This document shows, piece by piece, positions 50,346 through 63,200 of a DNA stretch of 64,000 nucleotides; the stretch's first letter is position 1; every line of letters starts with the position of its first letter. Source of the stretch: Sipunculus nudus (lineage: Eukaryota; Annelida; Sipuncula; Golfingiida; Sipunculidae); NCBI GenBank assembly GCA_026874595.1, contig CM049306.1, forward strand, positions 98,511,642 to 98,575,641. Direction: 5' to 3'. A program made the position numbers and the translations under genes. Below the pieces are notes generated by a model. It saw only the letters and a list, made by a program, of their open reading frames with translations, was not told the DNA's origin and ran no database searches.

Positions 50346-52413
50346 GTATGTGTGTCTTTGTGTGTCTGTGTATGTATATATTCACCCTTGGTACCTGGCG
50401 TTCACTTTCAGCGTAAGTATCTAAACTTCCTTGTCACAAACTGATTGTCTCAGCACGGAGTACCTGATTCATATCAGTTTGCAATAACTTTCCTCTGATT
50501 GTCTGACTGTTTATTATAAACGTTGTCAGGAGAAGGTCAACATAAACATATCTGTATCACATTACCCCGATTTAAGACATTCTGAGTAAGTTCAGAGAGT
50601 TTAAAAAAATGACAGACATGATCATTTCTTACATCTACACCCATATATCTTGCTGGTTAAAGGCCGTGAGTAAGAATACAGAATAATATACAAACATAAA
50701 CCTGTGACTATAAGGGTAAAAAGTGAAGAAGTCCATGTACGCATGAAAGAAAACGATAAAAACATGAAGTTGAGAAAAGGAAGATCATGAAAGATTTCTA
50801 ATTAAAAAAAAGACAGTACATGAAAGACGCCTAAGTAGCAACGATCCCGATATTAATTAGTTTTTATATAAAGATTCATGCTGTTGTGAATAGAGGTCAA
50901 ATACAAGCCCGAGAGATAATTTTACAGAAAATATTCTCCCTCTCTCTGTTACGTAGAAACCTGATTCTGATAGCGTCTTCCACAGTGCTGTATTCACAAA
51001 AATATAATAGCTTGTTAATAACAAAGTCTGTCAGCGCTGATATGACGTAACTTATCTGTCAATCAATTATTCTTTACCACTATGAGAATTAAACGTTCAT
51101 ATGCTTCGAAATTGTTTTCAAAGATATAACTGTGTGGTATTTAATATCATGAGCAGATATTATAAATATATTTTTTTCATGTATTCAGTAACTAAATTTA
51201 TTAACGGTATCTTGCATTTTTAAGCCGGTAAATCTTTAAGTCTTAAGCAGAGGTTTTTTTCCCGGGGACACAATTTTAGTTGATTTTTATGTACATATGA
51301 TTTCAATGTTAAATATTAATTTATCCTGCTCAACAATCTCTTTTTTGTTTCTTTTACGAAAAGAAAATAATATCTCCTCATCATCGACTAAGTGCAATGA
51401 TAAAATATCAACAAATATGTTATTATCTTTTCAATTACATCAAGTTTTACGATGTGTAAGGCATCTTAATGTTATATATGTGTTAACCAATATTGTAACA
51501 TTAGTGTATAACGTAATCGTTTTCATTTTTACGAATATTGATAAACCAAAAAAAAACACAACTTGTAGAGCCACATCCAAGCATCGTTTTAAAACTAAAT
51601 GTTCAAGGTTGTCTAAAGCAGGATGCTATTGATCGATGGACGCTCCCATTTGCCATGTGATTCACCAAGCCGGCACTGGGTTCTCATTTAAATAAATGAA
51701 AGCGCCAACATACGCTTGTAATATGCTTAGGGCTAGGGAAATGACATCAGAGAAGCATTTAACAGAGGTGAATACATCAGCCAAAAAATTAGGGGGTTTG
51801 GGTTTTCTAACTTTCCTTTTGCTTAAAAAAATCATCGGACATAACATTAAAGATCGCCGGAAATGGGTTTAATGTAGGTTATTTATTATTTAACAAAAGT
51901 AAACTGGCTAACTGGGATTTGAATACCGAATTAAGAACAAACTCTTTGCTCCAGCAAGTGACCGTATATCAAAAGTCTCTGCTTTGTGACATTTAATAAC
52001 TTTTACATACACCACCATAGGAATTCTCCTTATAAATCACACAGGTTTAAGACAGACAGTTTCAATAGGTACTGATACCTTCACTGAGCCTTACATATAA
52101 TTTATATTGGTCCCAAACAGACACTAATAGAAGCGTTAGGGCTAGGATGTTTTTCTACTCATTGGATAATAGAGTTTGCAGAAATATTCTATAAAATCAC
52201 TGTATTATAAATGATAAATAATGACTTAAAGCCTATCAAAGAAAAGTATTGACAGGATATCAATATAGTTTTACCATAGAGTAAGAAATTTACTTCAACA
52301 GTTATCACGTCGAAAGTCTTCATTTGGTTAAATAACAGGCTATTGTGAGGAGCCAGGTATAGATGTAGCGTATATGCCCTGTCTCAGGTAAACATAAGAT
52401 TTAAGGGCGGTTC
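49841..52413. other. Non-coding stretch
   Basis: I see no gene. A TA/TG tract lies at about 50313-50362. The 111-codon plus-strand frame at 51297-51632 lacks any recognisable domain. Confidence 0.4.
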
Positions 52414-52450
52414 CAGGATTAAGGGTTAAAGGGGGATGGGGTGGGGGATT
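52414..52450 (+). mobile_element. Fragment of a hAT-like terminus
   Basis: GGGCGGTTCCAGGATTAAGG followed by a G-rich run resembles the left end of the element at 54260-54469 (GGGGCGGGTGCAGGATTTAG then G runs). No second end or target duplication is visible; it abuts the 41-bp repeat. Confidence 0.4.
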
Positions 52451-52459
52451 CTAACCTTG

Positions 52460-52960
52460 GCCAAAAAGGACATGACATAATCTAAACCAGGAATAAATAA
52501 GCCAACATAGGCCAAAGCAATTCACTTAAAAGTTTAAACCAAGTGCAAAAGAGTCAAACATGGACCGAAACAGGACACGCTAAAACCTAAACATGGGACA
52601 CAGGGTTCAAACAGGACACGCTAAAACCTAAACATGGGACACAGGGTTCAAACAGGACACGCTAAAATCTAAACAAGAGACAAAAGGTTCAAACAGGACA
52701 CGCTAAAACCTTAACAACAGTTACAAAGTTCAAACAGGACAGGTTAAATTTAAACAAGAGACACAAGGGCCAAAACAAGACACGCTTAAACCTAAACAAG
52801 TAACACAAGGCCAAAATTGGACAACTTAACAAAGGACACGAGCCAAACAAGACACGCTAAGTCTAAACAGGGACACAAGGGCCGAACACGTTATAATCTA
52901 AACCAGGGGCATAAGAGCCATACGTGGAGTTTTCTAACCAGGGATATATGGGCAGTACAA
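52460..52960. repeat. 41-bp tandem repeat, about 12 units
   Basis: Best units at about 52590-52740 have CAAACAGGACACGCTAAAAC followed by CTAAACATGGGACACAGGGTT. Period is 41 bp in the clean core; flanking units are degenerate and vary in length. Confidence 0.88.
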
Positions 52961-53423
52961 AGGATTATGTGTCTGGACTATTCTATAAAATTAAAGGGGT
53001 AATCCCTTGGAGGTTGTGTAAAAATAGACCAGAAAACGTGGATATCACCAAGCAAAGGCTGCTTGTTTTGTTTATATCAATGTTTTTATAATATGTTGGG
53101 GCCCGCCAAAATAACCGAAACAAATTCAACAAGGGCATCTGGCAGCAAGTCAGCTAAGCCAGAGATTTGCAAATGGTGCAAAAGTGACCTTTCTACCTCC
53201 GCATATATGCAACTAACTACCATAGGTTACATGTTTTCCCGTTTTTGAACACGCTGTGTTAACAAATATGTTGTTGAAAAAAAAACAAGTTCATACATTC
53301 TTCGAAAATTACCTTTAGATCATTAATATAAACACAGAGGAAGCCGGAAATGACATAATTCTTTTTCAAAAGGTAGGTGAATGGGCAGCTTTAATCATCA
53401 ATGGTGCATACGGCCCAACCGCG

Positions 53424-53446
53424 CTCTCTCTCTCTCTCTCTCTCTC

Positions 53447-53538
<92 letters not shown>
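53424..53538. repeat. Compound (CT)n(TA)n(GA)n inverted microsatellite
   Basis: About 25 bp of CT, then about 55 bp of TA, then about 30 bp of GA. Because CT and GA runs are complementary and TA is self-complementary, the whole tract is one large near-perfect palindrome. Confidence 0.95.
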
Positions 53539-53541
<3 letters not shown>

Positions 53542-54259
53542 CCTCTGCCTCATCCCCGGCTCATTATGATTACTGATGATTTAATTCAGTTCCAGTTGTT
53601 CTTTGATCTACAAGACTGAAACCTAATTTGCCTCCCACGCCTCAGATGTATTCTGTAATTAATTTGCAAATTTTTGGAAATTTTCTTGTAACTGAAAGTG
53701 GAATTTTTATTTTTTTTAAACAGGCATACCACCAGAAATATATTTCGAAAACGCCTCAATCTGGATATTCCCTCAGCTGAAGGCTTCTCTGATATTATAA
53801 ATTCTTGGTATTTCACCACGAGACGAAAGGGAAAGTGAATGAGCTGGTTCACGTTTCATGATATCGTTTACTCATTTTTTCCTGGTCGTAAATGATTGCG
53901 CCGCCTACTCAAGCTGGAATGGCGTTAAATCAGCTTTGTTAACTACTATATACTGAATAGGCATTCCTTGAATTAATTTATTCACTAGAACAAAGTAGGT
54001 CAGCAAAATTCATAGTCTACTAAGAAATACCTTTGTCCAGACATGAAACAATTATGGAAACTACACATACAGGAGTAAGAATCATTTCACTGAAAAATGT
54101 ACACTGAAGACTGGTATAAACTGCAGACTGGTAAATATGTTAACCGTAGACTTGTCAGTAATGTACATATATAATGTAAGTGTATAATGGGAGTATATAT
54201 ATATATACATATATATATATATGTATATATAAATGATATAATTCACACATCATATATGT

Positions 54260-54469
54260 CAGGGGCGGGTGCAGGATTTAGGAAAAAAAAGGGGGGGCGG
54301 CAGTGGGCCTGATGACAAGCTTAAAAAAGTGGTTCCCTAGTCAGGAAATAGGGTGGGGGGGGGGGGGTTCAGGCCGCAAAAATTGGTCTGAAATCCTTGA
54401 AAATTGTTGCGACGGCTGGAAAGGAGGGGGGTCCGGACCCCCTCGACTCCTCCCCTTGATCCGCTTCTG
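54260..54469. mobile_element. Small non-autonomous hAT-like element (210 bp)
   Basis: The left end is CAGGGGCGGGTGCAGGAT; the right end, read on the minus strand, is CAGAAGCGGATCAAGGGG. Flanks are CATATATGT (54251-54259) and TATATATGT (54470-54478), eight of nine bases identical, though TA-rich flanks make this weaker evidence. The interior is G-rich with a run of about 14 G and a GGGTCCGGACCC palindrome. No coding capacity. Confidence 0.65.
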
Positions 54470-54519
54470 TATATATGTATTTAAACACACACATATTTAT
54501 ATAAAAAACATACACTTTC

Positions 54520-54521
<2 letters not shown>

Positions 54522-54565
<44 letters not shown>

Positions 54566-54597
54566 TGAGTGAGAGAGACAGAGAGAGAAAGAGAGAA
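54522..54597. repeat. (GA)n microsatellite
   Basis: About 40 bp of pure GA, then an interrupted GA-rich tail. Opposite-strand Ser-Leu open frames here are artefacts of the repeat. Confidence 0.95.
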
Positions 54598-55553
54598 TAT
54601 AAAACTATAAAGATGAAGAATTTTAATCAAATTTAGAGCACACCTGATGTGCTTACCTGTTAATAACCAATAAAACACCGGAGCCAGCTGGTATTGCCTT
54701 AGTGGTATCAGTGATAGTCACATGAGCTCGCACGCAGGTGTCGATACGTCTTTAAGCAATATACTTGACGGGGCTGACCATAAAGTAAAACCAGTCAAAT
54801 CTTCTGCTGAGCCAGAGCGCTGACATAGCTCACTTCATCGTCAAATTGAACAATTTTACATCCGCCTGTCCGACAGATGCGCGAAAACTTCCGTATATCA
54901 ACGAAATCACAGGGCATTTCCAGCCACTATAAGTTACTTATATTTATCATGTTATATCCAGTATGTATATATTCTACGTAACAGCCAATTTAGTGAAGAC
55001 ACTGTTTGAATAAAAAGGCCTTCGTTTAAGTATATATTATTAATGTTGGAAATATCTTACATTATTATTTAAGCGCAGAGGATGAAATTATAAACGGGCA
55101 TACAAGTGACAACTGTGAGGATATCTTACAGCTCTGGACATTATCTAGCTCAAAATGATATTTTAATTTCACTGCTATATTCGGCATTAACAACAATTAC
55201 TGTAAAAGGATAATATGATTTAAACTAAATTGGTGGACATAATTTTTTTTATGTGATTGTCAAGATTTCTTTGTATTGATGTTAATGGGACACGGGAACA
55301 GGAGAACACGCGGCCTCAAACCAATAACTTTAGCTCTCAAACTACTGATGTAAGCATGGAATCCTCTATATAAAAAAACTGCCAGCTAATGGACTAATTA
55401 TTTATAATTTGGTGTTATTACAATTATCTCAAATTACTCTGTGCGTTGCGGATAGAAAAATAACAAAATACCCACTGGTTATATTGTTTGAGTTTCAACA
55501 TTTAATCTATTCGTAAACAGGAGATTTATACACTTGTTTGTGTATTTGTGTGA

Positions 55554-55587
<34 letters not shown>

Positions 55588-57330
55588 ATAAGAAATCAAA
55601 GATACTTACAATAGGCAGTTAACAGTTATAGGGAGCACTTTGCCTTTTATCTTTTTTCGCAATATATCAATAAATCAATGTTTATCACCAAAAATGTTGT
55701 AAAAGAGTTGTAACCCTAAAAGCCCAGATAATTTTGTTAATTATCTCTTTTACCACAGTTCAGGAGACAACTAATCACGTAATAAAAATTGTTTGGAACT
55801 GTTGTTTAGGTCTCAGCTTGAAACATTTGCTTCTGGGCATATTCATCCATGTGACAAAACAATGTCATTCACGTCGCTGTGAGATGAAAGTTAAAATAAG
55901 GAAAACCCGATTGAGATATTAATTTATACACGTATTACTAGAATCTTTCTTTAGAATCTAAAATATCCATCATTCCTCTAAAATAGATTATCATCTATTG
56001 TTCAAAATAGTTGTATCCCACCTTGTCAGTTATCAAATTGAGAAACGAAACTACACATGTAAGACCGTTCGCTTTGGACCAGGTAAACAACAATATGCAT
56101 AAATCTGTTTTTAAAGTTTTTCGACTCACCAGGTATGAACTTGTAGTAGTTTCTCTCCAATGTTCACGCAAACTAGAACGTTGTAAACCTGTGGCGGGCG
56201 ACGTCAGACTGCGGTGCAACAAGCTGGGCGCTCCTACTGAACGAGTGTGGTGGCCAAGAAGTGCTACAGTCAAGAACGCGCTGGTCACGTGACCCGCGGG
56301 TAAGCCAAGTCAATTTATCCAGAGGACCAAGTGAGAATTAGAGTTCTGCAGAGGCTTCAATCTGACGTATCGATGAATACAAGCGAGGTGACTGCTACCT
56401 TGTTAAAAGGGTTTACCCAAATACCCTGATCTATACGATAGTAAATGGCTTTAAACAAGTGTTGCTTTGTTCTGACAAGTAGCATTCACGGTATGGGTAC
56501 CAGCGAGTGGTTTTTGTAGTTGAGTTCTTCCACGTCACACGCCCACGTGAATGCAAACTGACATGCGCAACAGGAATTACAAGGCCCCCGTTTTATCCGG
56601 AAAACCGATCTATTTCGGATATGATTTATATATAGACACACACCATTAACAGGTAACAGTGCTTGACAAGTTTGTTTATATACAAATATCGAGCTTGATT
56701 GCTTTAAATTAAACAGAAGTGATACAACATATTTCACGTTTTGTATCTCACATGTTCTACGTTTTACATTAGTTCGAATGTTATAATTGCGTACACCTGA
56801 CGTATACATACAACTTAAGAAATCCGCAGTATCAGCATAAAATAAACATCATTACGAAAACGAACTGAAGTTTGTCGGTGGGGATGGTAGGGTGATGGGG
56901 TAGAAAGTATGAATTCCGTGGGAAAAACCGTCAGCTTATTGATGTAATATATCATAGATTGTTGAAGGCACAACTTTTAGACCAACGGCGTGACAATATT
57001 TGCAGCTCCATCTCTGATACTTTAAATTTCGTTTAAATATTGCACATAATTCTTTTAACAGGCCAATGTGTTCTTTAATAGGTATCTGATAGTTATTCGA
57101 AAACTAGAGTAATGTACAATTTGCATCATATCGTGTTCCAATTTAAGTTCTAATTATGAAAAAAAAATCCCAACACATCTACATGTCAATGGCTCGAATT
57201 TCCCCTCTTTCTGACTTGTCCTTAAAATATGGATATTTGGCATTAAGTGTGGGATTGATATTAAGTTATAACAAAAAAATTAATATATTAAAATGGAAAA
57301 GTAATTTAAATTTTTAACACATTTTGATGA
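54598..57330. other. Non-coding stretch
   Basis: I see no gene. A (TA)n tract lies at about 55556-55584. Overlapping frames at 55995-56292 on both strands have no recognisable domain. Confidence 0.4.
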
Positions 57331-57332
57331 AA

Positions 57333-57404
<72 letters not shown>
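57331..57404. repeat. (TA)n microsatellite
   Basis: A long TA tract with one TATGTATA interruption. Confidence 0.95.
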
Positions 57405-57407
<3 letters not shown>

Positions 57408-57650
57408 AAGCGTGAATACAGTCAATGATTCGTTTATTTGAATTCATTAATACAGCAAGCAGATTCTGACTCATTCAATTGCGGGATGGCTTTTTCAAAT
57501 TATCCCTCGCACTTTAAGCCACCTTCTTTCTATATAGATTATTTTTTTTTCATTTCCGTCTTACTTTGGGTACATTTTAATAAACTCTTGGTTATTCCTT
57601 TAAAGAAGGTTCTTATAAAGCCTCTGTGACAGGTATAAATGTGTGTATCT

Positions 57651-57998
57651 ACAAGCTGTTAGTAAACACAGCAATGTTGACAAACGGAAGAACCATTTAC
57701 CGGGTAACCTAATTTGGTTGGTTGCATATGTGCGGTTGTTGGGAGGTCATTGGATGAAAAAGGCCTTTTGCAAAGCTCTAGTTGGTCTGACTTGCCGCCA
57801 GATGAAATTTTTGTATGTGTTTGTATAATTTTTTTGCCCCCCCCCCCCCCCCCATGCAGCTACAAACACGTGGATACAAACAAAAACATACAAGCCGTGA
57901 GCGTTAGGATCGGCGTTTTCAGGCCTTATTTTTTTATAATAGTTTCACGGGATTATCTCTGGTTAACAGACGTTGGGGTTTCGAAATAGGCCCCTTTA
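57651..57998 (+). repeat. Dispersed repeat, copy 2
   Basis: Same family and orientation as 15670-15990. This copy is about 27 bp longer, partly because of a poly-C run (about 57837-57853). Confidence 0.75.
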
Positions 57999-58120
57999 AG
58001 TTCATCCCGTTAATTTAACATCGATTTGTCTAACCCTTACCTGTCAAACCGTTGTTTATTTATGTATATATTGCTTCAAAAGCTGTAATTCTGTTACCGT
58101 ATATTATATTCATGTGTGTG

Positions 58121-58123
<3 letters not shown>

Positions 58124-58172
<49 letters not shown>
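58124..58172. repeat. (TA)n microsatellite
   Basis: An uninterrupted TA tract. Confidence 0.95.
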
Positions 58173-58177
<5 letters not shown>

Positions 58178-58224
58178 CTTCAAACATTTTATTTTACAAT
58201 GATTGTACAACTAGTAAAAAAATA

Positions 58225-58358
58225 ATGCCCGGTGTTTTGTTTAGCCTAAAAACCTGCGGTCATTTAACGGTCCACTACAAATCACTTTCATAACAACGCC
58301 AGGAATCTAACCCTAGTCGAAAGAAGGATAGCCGAGCGTTTAACCACTCGTCTATATA
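58225..58358 (-). mobile_element. tRNA-derived SINE-like element, third type
   Basis: On the minus strand from 58358 it reads GACGAGTGGTTAAACGCTCG (A-box-like, of the Ser/Leu tRNA style), then CTAGGGTTAGATTCC (B-box-like) about 25 bases further on. A non-tRNA body with ATGAAAGTGATTTGTAGTGG follows. The T-arm and acceptor stem do not pair well, so this is a retroposon head, not a tRNA gene. Confidence 0.55.
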
Positions 58359-58915
58359 TTTATATTTAATTAACTTTTTTTGTTTTTGTTTTGGTTGAAA
58401 CTATAGGTTTCATCATTGAATAATCCTAGTGTCTAATTCAAGTAAAACATGCTGAATTTGAAGAATTAGAATCTATCATTATTTTGTTCATCTCAACATT
58501 AAATCAATTTAAAATTACCCCGAGTAACATGGCAGTCTTTACACCAATAATTTAAAGTTTTTCTACCAGAAAGCCCGCAGAAGCTTAATTAGTGGAGTAA
58601 ATGTACGCTACCGATGTAAGAATATATACTTCTGGCCAAAAGACGTGAATATGCCTTCAACTGATGTAACTAATACGATGAGCTGAAGAGGTGTAATATA
58701 AACCAAACCTCCTCAAGTAAATTACCGAATCTTTCAGATGTTCTGGGTAATTAGCTGATGACTTTGATGTATGTGTGCATTAGGAAAGCTACCATGTATA
58801 CAGCCTGAAGACTCATTCACAGACTGACTGTATCATATTGCGACATTAGATTAGAATTATCTACATTATCTATGAAATGGACTGGTCAAACCGATCATGA
58901 ATAACAAATAAACAT

Positions 58916-58918
<3 letters not shown>

Positions 58919-58967
<49 letters not shown>
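58919..58967. repeat. (TA)n microsatellite, left border of an element
   Basis: A TA tract that ends directly at the putative element 58968-59848. Confidence 0.95.
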
Positions 58968-58972
<5 letters not shown>

Positions 58973-59844
58973 GTGGGAGTCGGTTCCTTTTTCGTAATCG
59001 ATCATCGGTTTGGGCAAACCGACTGATGATCGATTATTAATCGGTTCAGACAAATATATGCAATTATCAAAGAAATATGCAATTATCTGTGAAACTGTAC
59101 CTACGTTTCCCAGGCAGGTATTCTCCTCTCGCGCACGAGGGTAACGATCCTTCCACGTATAAAGAATACTTTTAAGGATCAAATTTAACGATCGGCAACG
59201 TCGGGTAATATCTTTCATAATGGAATTTACAAGCATCTAAGAATGTTAGGCCTATAAAGGGGCTGTTTTTCCAGCACATGAAGGCATGATTGCGCTTGGG
59301 GCAGATCATACAAAAAAATTGCAGACTAGTCCAAAAAAAAAAACTGAAATCCAAATACTCGACCGGCCGGGTTAGCCCCAACAAAGAATTTTTTTAAGGA
59401 CGGCCTAAACAGCGGCACCTGGCATCGGTTGAATAGATTATTTCAAAGAGAATCTCGCAAAATTGACATAGACCTGGAGAATTCATGGAGTATTTTAACG
59501 CCTTCTCGCCCATATTTTGCAATGTACATTTCCGCTAGAAAACTCTCCGCTAATTCTGCAGCTCCCTGCGAGTTCACAGATAATAAGTTTAAAAATTCCT
59601 CCGTTCTGGCATCTACCGTGTCATACTAAGTTACATACGGAAGTTATCTGGGAACACAGACTCATTATATGAAGCGCGGAATGGGGTAAAGAAATGGAAG
59701 AATAATTTTTGCCTTTAACATAAAGGCATTCTGGAAAAAAAAATCATTATTATGATGTAATCGAAAGTTGCCTTTGGTAATCGAGCGCTTAAAAGTGGCA
59801 GCAAACCGACTGACTTTCGATAAAACTCGATGATCGGCCCACCA

Positions 59845-59848
<4 letters not shown>
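58968..59848. mobile_element. Putative hAT-like element inserted in a (TA)n tract
   Basis: The segment is bordered by TA tracts on both sides. The left end reads TTGGTGGGAGTCGG; the right end, on the minus strand, reads TAGTGGTGGGCCGATCATCG. The GTGGG-type termini resemble hAT ends. Near the left end is an imperfect hairpin (about 58997-59040) with AATCGATCATCGGTTTG and its near complement, and AAACCGACTG recurs near the right end. Open frames inside (70 and 66 codons) show no transposase domain. The target duplication cannot be judged in TA repeats. Confidence 0.45.

Positions 59849-59897
<49 letters not shown>
59849..59897. repeat. (TA)n microsatellite, right border of an element
   Basis: A TA tract that begins at the putative element's right end; a shorter one follows at 60011-60030. 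Confidence 0.95.
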
Positions 59898-59900
<3 letters not shown>

Positions 59901-60211
59901 CTAATATTAAGAGTGACGCCTTTTAGAAAGGCTAACTTGTTTATTAATAATAATCTTTATATTTACCTACGCTTCAACTACAGACTTACACGGCTATACC
60001 ACTTATTACCATATATATATATATATATATGGAGAGTACTCTTGAAGGGGTTCTGTTTTGCGCCCATGAGGTATGAGGGTGGGTTTAACATGAATCTTCT
60101 CTCCTGCATCTGTTCCTCTGATATACCAAGAAAGGAACATTGGCTCTACTCTTATATATTTTTTCAAACAATGTATACACAGAGAAACAGTACAGAGAAA
60201 TTCAGATAACA

Positions 60212-63200
60212 TTAATTCATCACACATACTAACACAGATAGCACAGGTTCATCACGTATGCTAAGACAGATAGCATAGGTTCACCACATATACTAAGACA
60301 AATAGCACAGGTTCACCATACATACTAAGACAGATAGCACAGTTTTGATCACATAAGCTAAGACAGATAGCACAGGTTCATCACGTATACTAACACGGAT
60401 AGCACAGGTTTATCACGTATACTAACACAGATAGCACAGGTTCATCACCTATACAAACACAAATAGCGCAGGTTCACCACATATACTAAGACAGATAGCA
60501 CAGGTTCACCATACATAATAAGACAAATAGCAAAGATTTGATCACATAAGCTAAGACAGATAGCACAGGTTCACCACATATACTAAGACAGATAGCACAG
60601 GTTCATCACGTATACTAACACAGATAGCACAGGTTTATCACGTATACTAACACAGATAGCACAGGTTCATTACATATACTAAGACAGATAGCACAGGTTC
60701 ACCACATATACTAAGACAGTTAGCACAGGCTCATCACGTATACTTTTACAGATAGCACAGGCTCATTACTTATACTAACACAGATACTAAGACGGATAGC
60801 ACAGGTTCATCACGTATACTAACACAGATAGCACAGGTTCATCACGTATACTAACACAGATAGCACAGGTTCATCACGTATACTAACACAGATAGCACAG
60901 GTTCATTACATATACTAAGACAGATAGCACAGGTTCACCACATATACTAAGACAGATAGCACAGGTTCATTACATATACTAAGACAGATAACACAGGCTC
61001 ATCACGTATACTAACACAGATAGCACAGGCTCATCACGTATACTAACACAGATAGCACAGGTTCACCACATATACTAAGACAGATAGCACAGGTTCATCA
61101 CGTATACTATTACAGATAGCACAGGCTAATTACTTATACTAACACAGATAGCACAGGTTCATCACGTATACAAACACAAATAGCACAGGTTCACCACATA
61201 TACTAAGACAGATAGCACAGGTTCACCATACATAATAAGACAAATAGCAAAGATTTGATCACATAAGCTAAGACAGATAGCACAGGTTCACCACATATAC
61301 TAAGACAGATAGCACAGGTTCATCACGTATACTAACACAGATAGCACAGGTTCATCACGTATACTAACACAGATAGCACAGGTTCATTACATATACTAAG
61401 ACAGATAGCACAGGTTCACCACATATACTAAGACAGTTAGCACAGGCTCATCACGTATACTTTTACAGATAGCACAGGCTCATTACTTATACTAACACAG
61501 ATAGCACAGGTTCATCACGAATACTAAGACGGATAGCACAGGTTCATCACGTATACTAACACAGATAGCACAGGTTCATCACGTATACTAACACAGATAG
61601 CACAGGTTCATCACGTATACTAACACAGATAGCACAGGTTCACCACATATACTAAGACAGATAGCACAGGTTCACCATACATAATAAGACAATTAGCACA
61701 GATTTGATCACATAAGCTAAGACAGATAGCACAGGTTCACCACATATACTAAGACAGATAGCACAGGTTCATCACGTATACTAACACAGATAGCACAGGT
61801 TCATCACGTATACTAACACAGATAGCACAGGTTCATTACATATACTAAGACAGATAGCACAGGTTCACCACATATACTAAGACAGATAGCACAGGTCCAT
61901 TACATATACTAAGACAGATAGCACAGGCTCATCACGTATACTAACACAGATAGCACAGGCTCATCACGTATACTAACACAGATAGCACAGGTTCACCACA
62001 TATACTAAGACAGATAGCACAGGTTCATCACGTATACTATTACAGATAGCACAGGCTCATTACTTATACTAACACAGATAGCACAGGTTCATCACGAATA
62101 CTAAGACAGATAGCACAGGTTCATTACTTATACTTAGACTGATGGCACAGATTCTACACGTATACTAAGACAGATAGCATAGGTTCATCACGTATACTTA
62201 GACAGATAGCACAGGTTCATTACTTATACTTAGTCAGATAGCACAGGTTCATCACGGTTACTAACACAGATAGCACAGGTTCATCATGTATACTTAGACA
62301 GATGTCACATATTCTTCACGTATACTAAAACAGCACAGGTTCACGACGTATTATATCACACATAGCACAGATTGATCACAAAAAGTAAGACAGGTAGCAT
62401 AGGTTAATCACATATTCTTAGACAGATAGCACAGGTTAATCATTTATACTTAAATAGATAGCACAGGTTCATCACTTATACTAAGACAGATAGCACAGGT
62501 TCATCACGTATTATAACACAGAAAGTAAACAGTTTGATCACATAAACTAAGACTGATAGCACTGGTTCTTCACGTATACCTAGACAGATAGCACAGGTTC
62601 ATCACGTATACTAAGACAGATAGCACAGGTTCATCATGTATTATAACACAGATAGCACAGGTTCATCACTTATACTTAGACAGATAGCACAGGTTCATCA
62701 CGTATGCTCAGACAGCACAGGTTCATCACGTATTATATCACAGATAACACAGATTGATCACGAAAACTAAGACAGCATAGGTTCATCACATATTCTTAGA
62801 CAGATAGCACAGGTTCATCATTTATACTTAAATATATAGCACAGGTTCATCACGTGTTAAAACACAGATAGCGCAGGTTCATCACTTATACTAAGACAGA
62901 TAGCACAGGTTCATTACGTATTATAACACAGAAAGTAAATAGCTTGATCACATAAACTAAGACTGATAGCACTGGTTCTTCACTTATACCTAGACAGATA
63001 GCACAGGTTCATCACGTATACTAAGACAGATAGCACAGGTTCATCATGTATTATAACACAGATAGCACAGGTTCATCACTTATACTTAGACAGATAGCAC
63101 AGGTTCATCACGTATGCTCAGACAGCACAGGTTCATCACGTATTATATCACAGATAACACAGATTGATCACGAAAACTAAGACAGCATAGGTTCATCACA

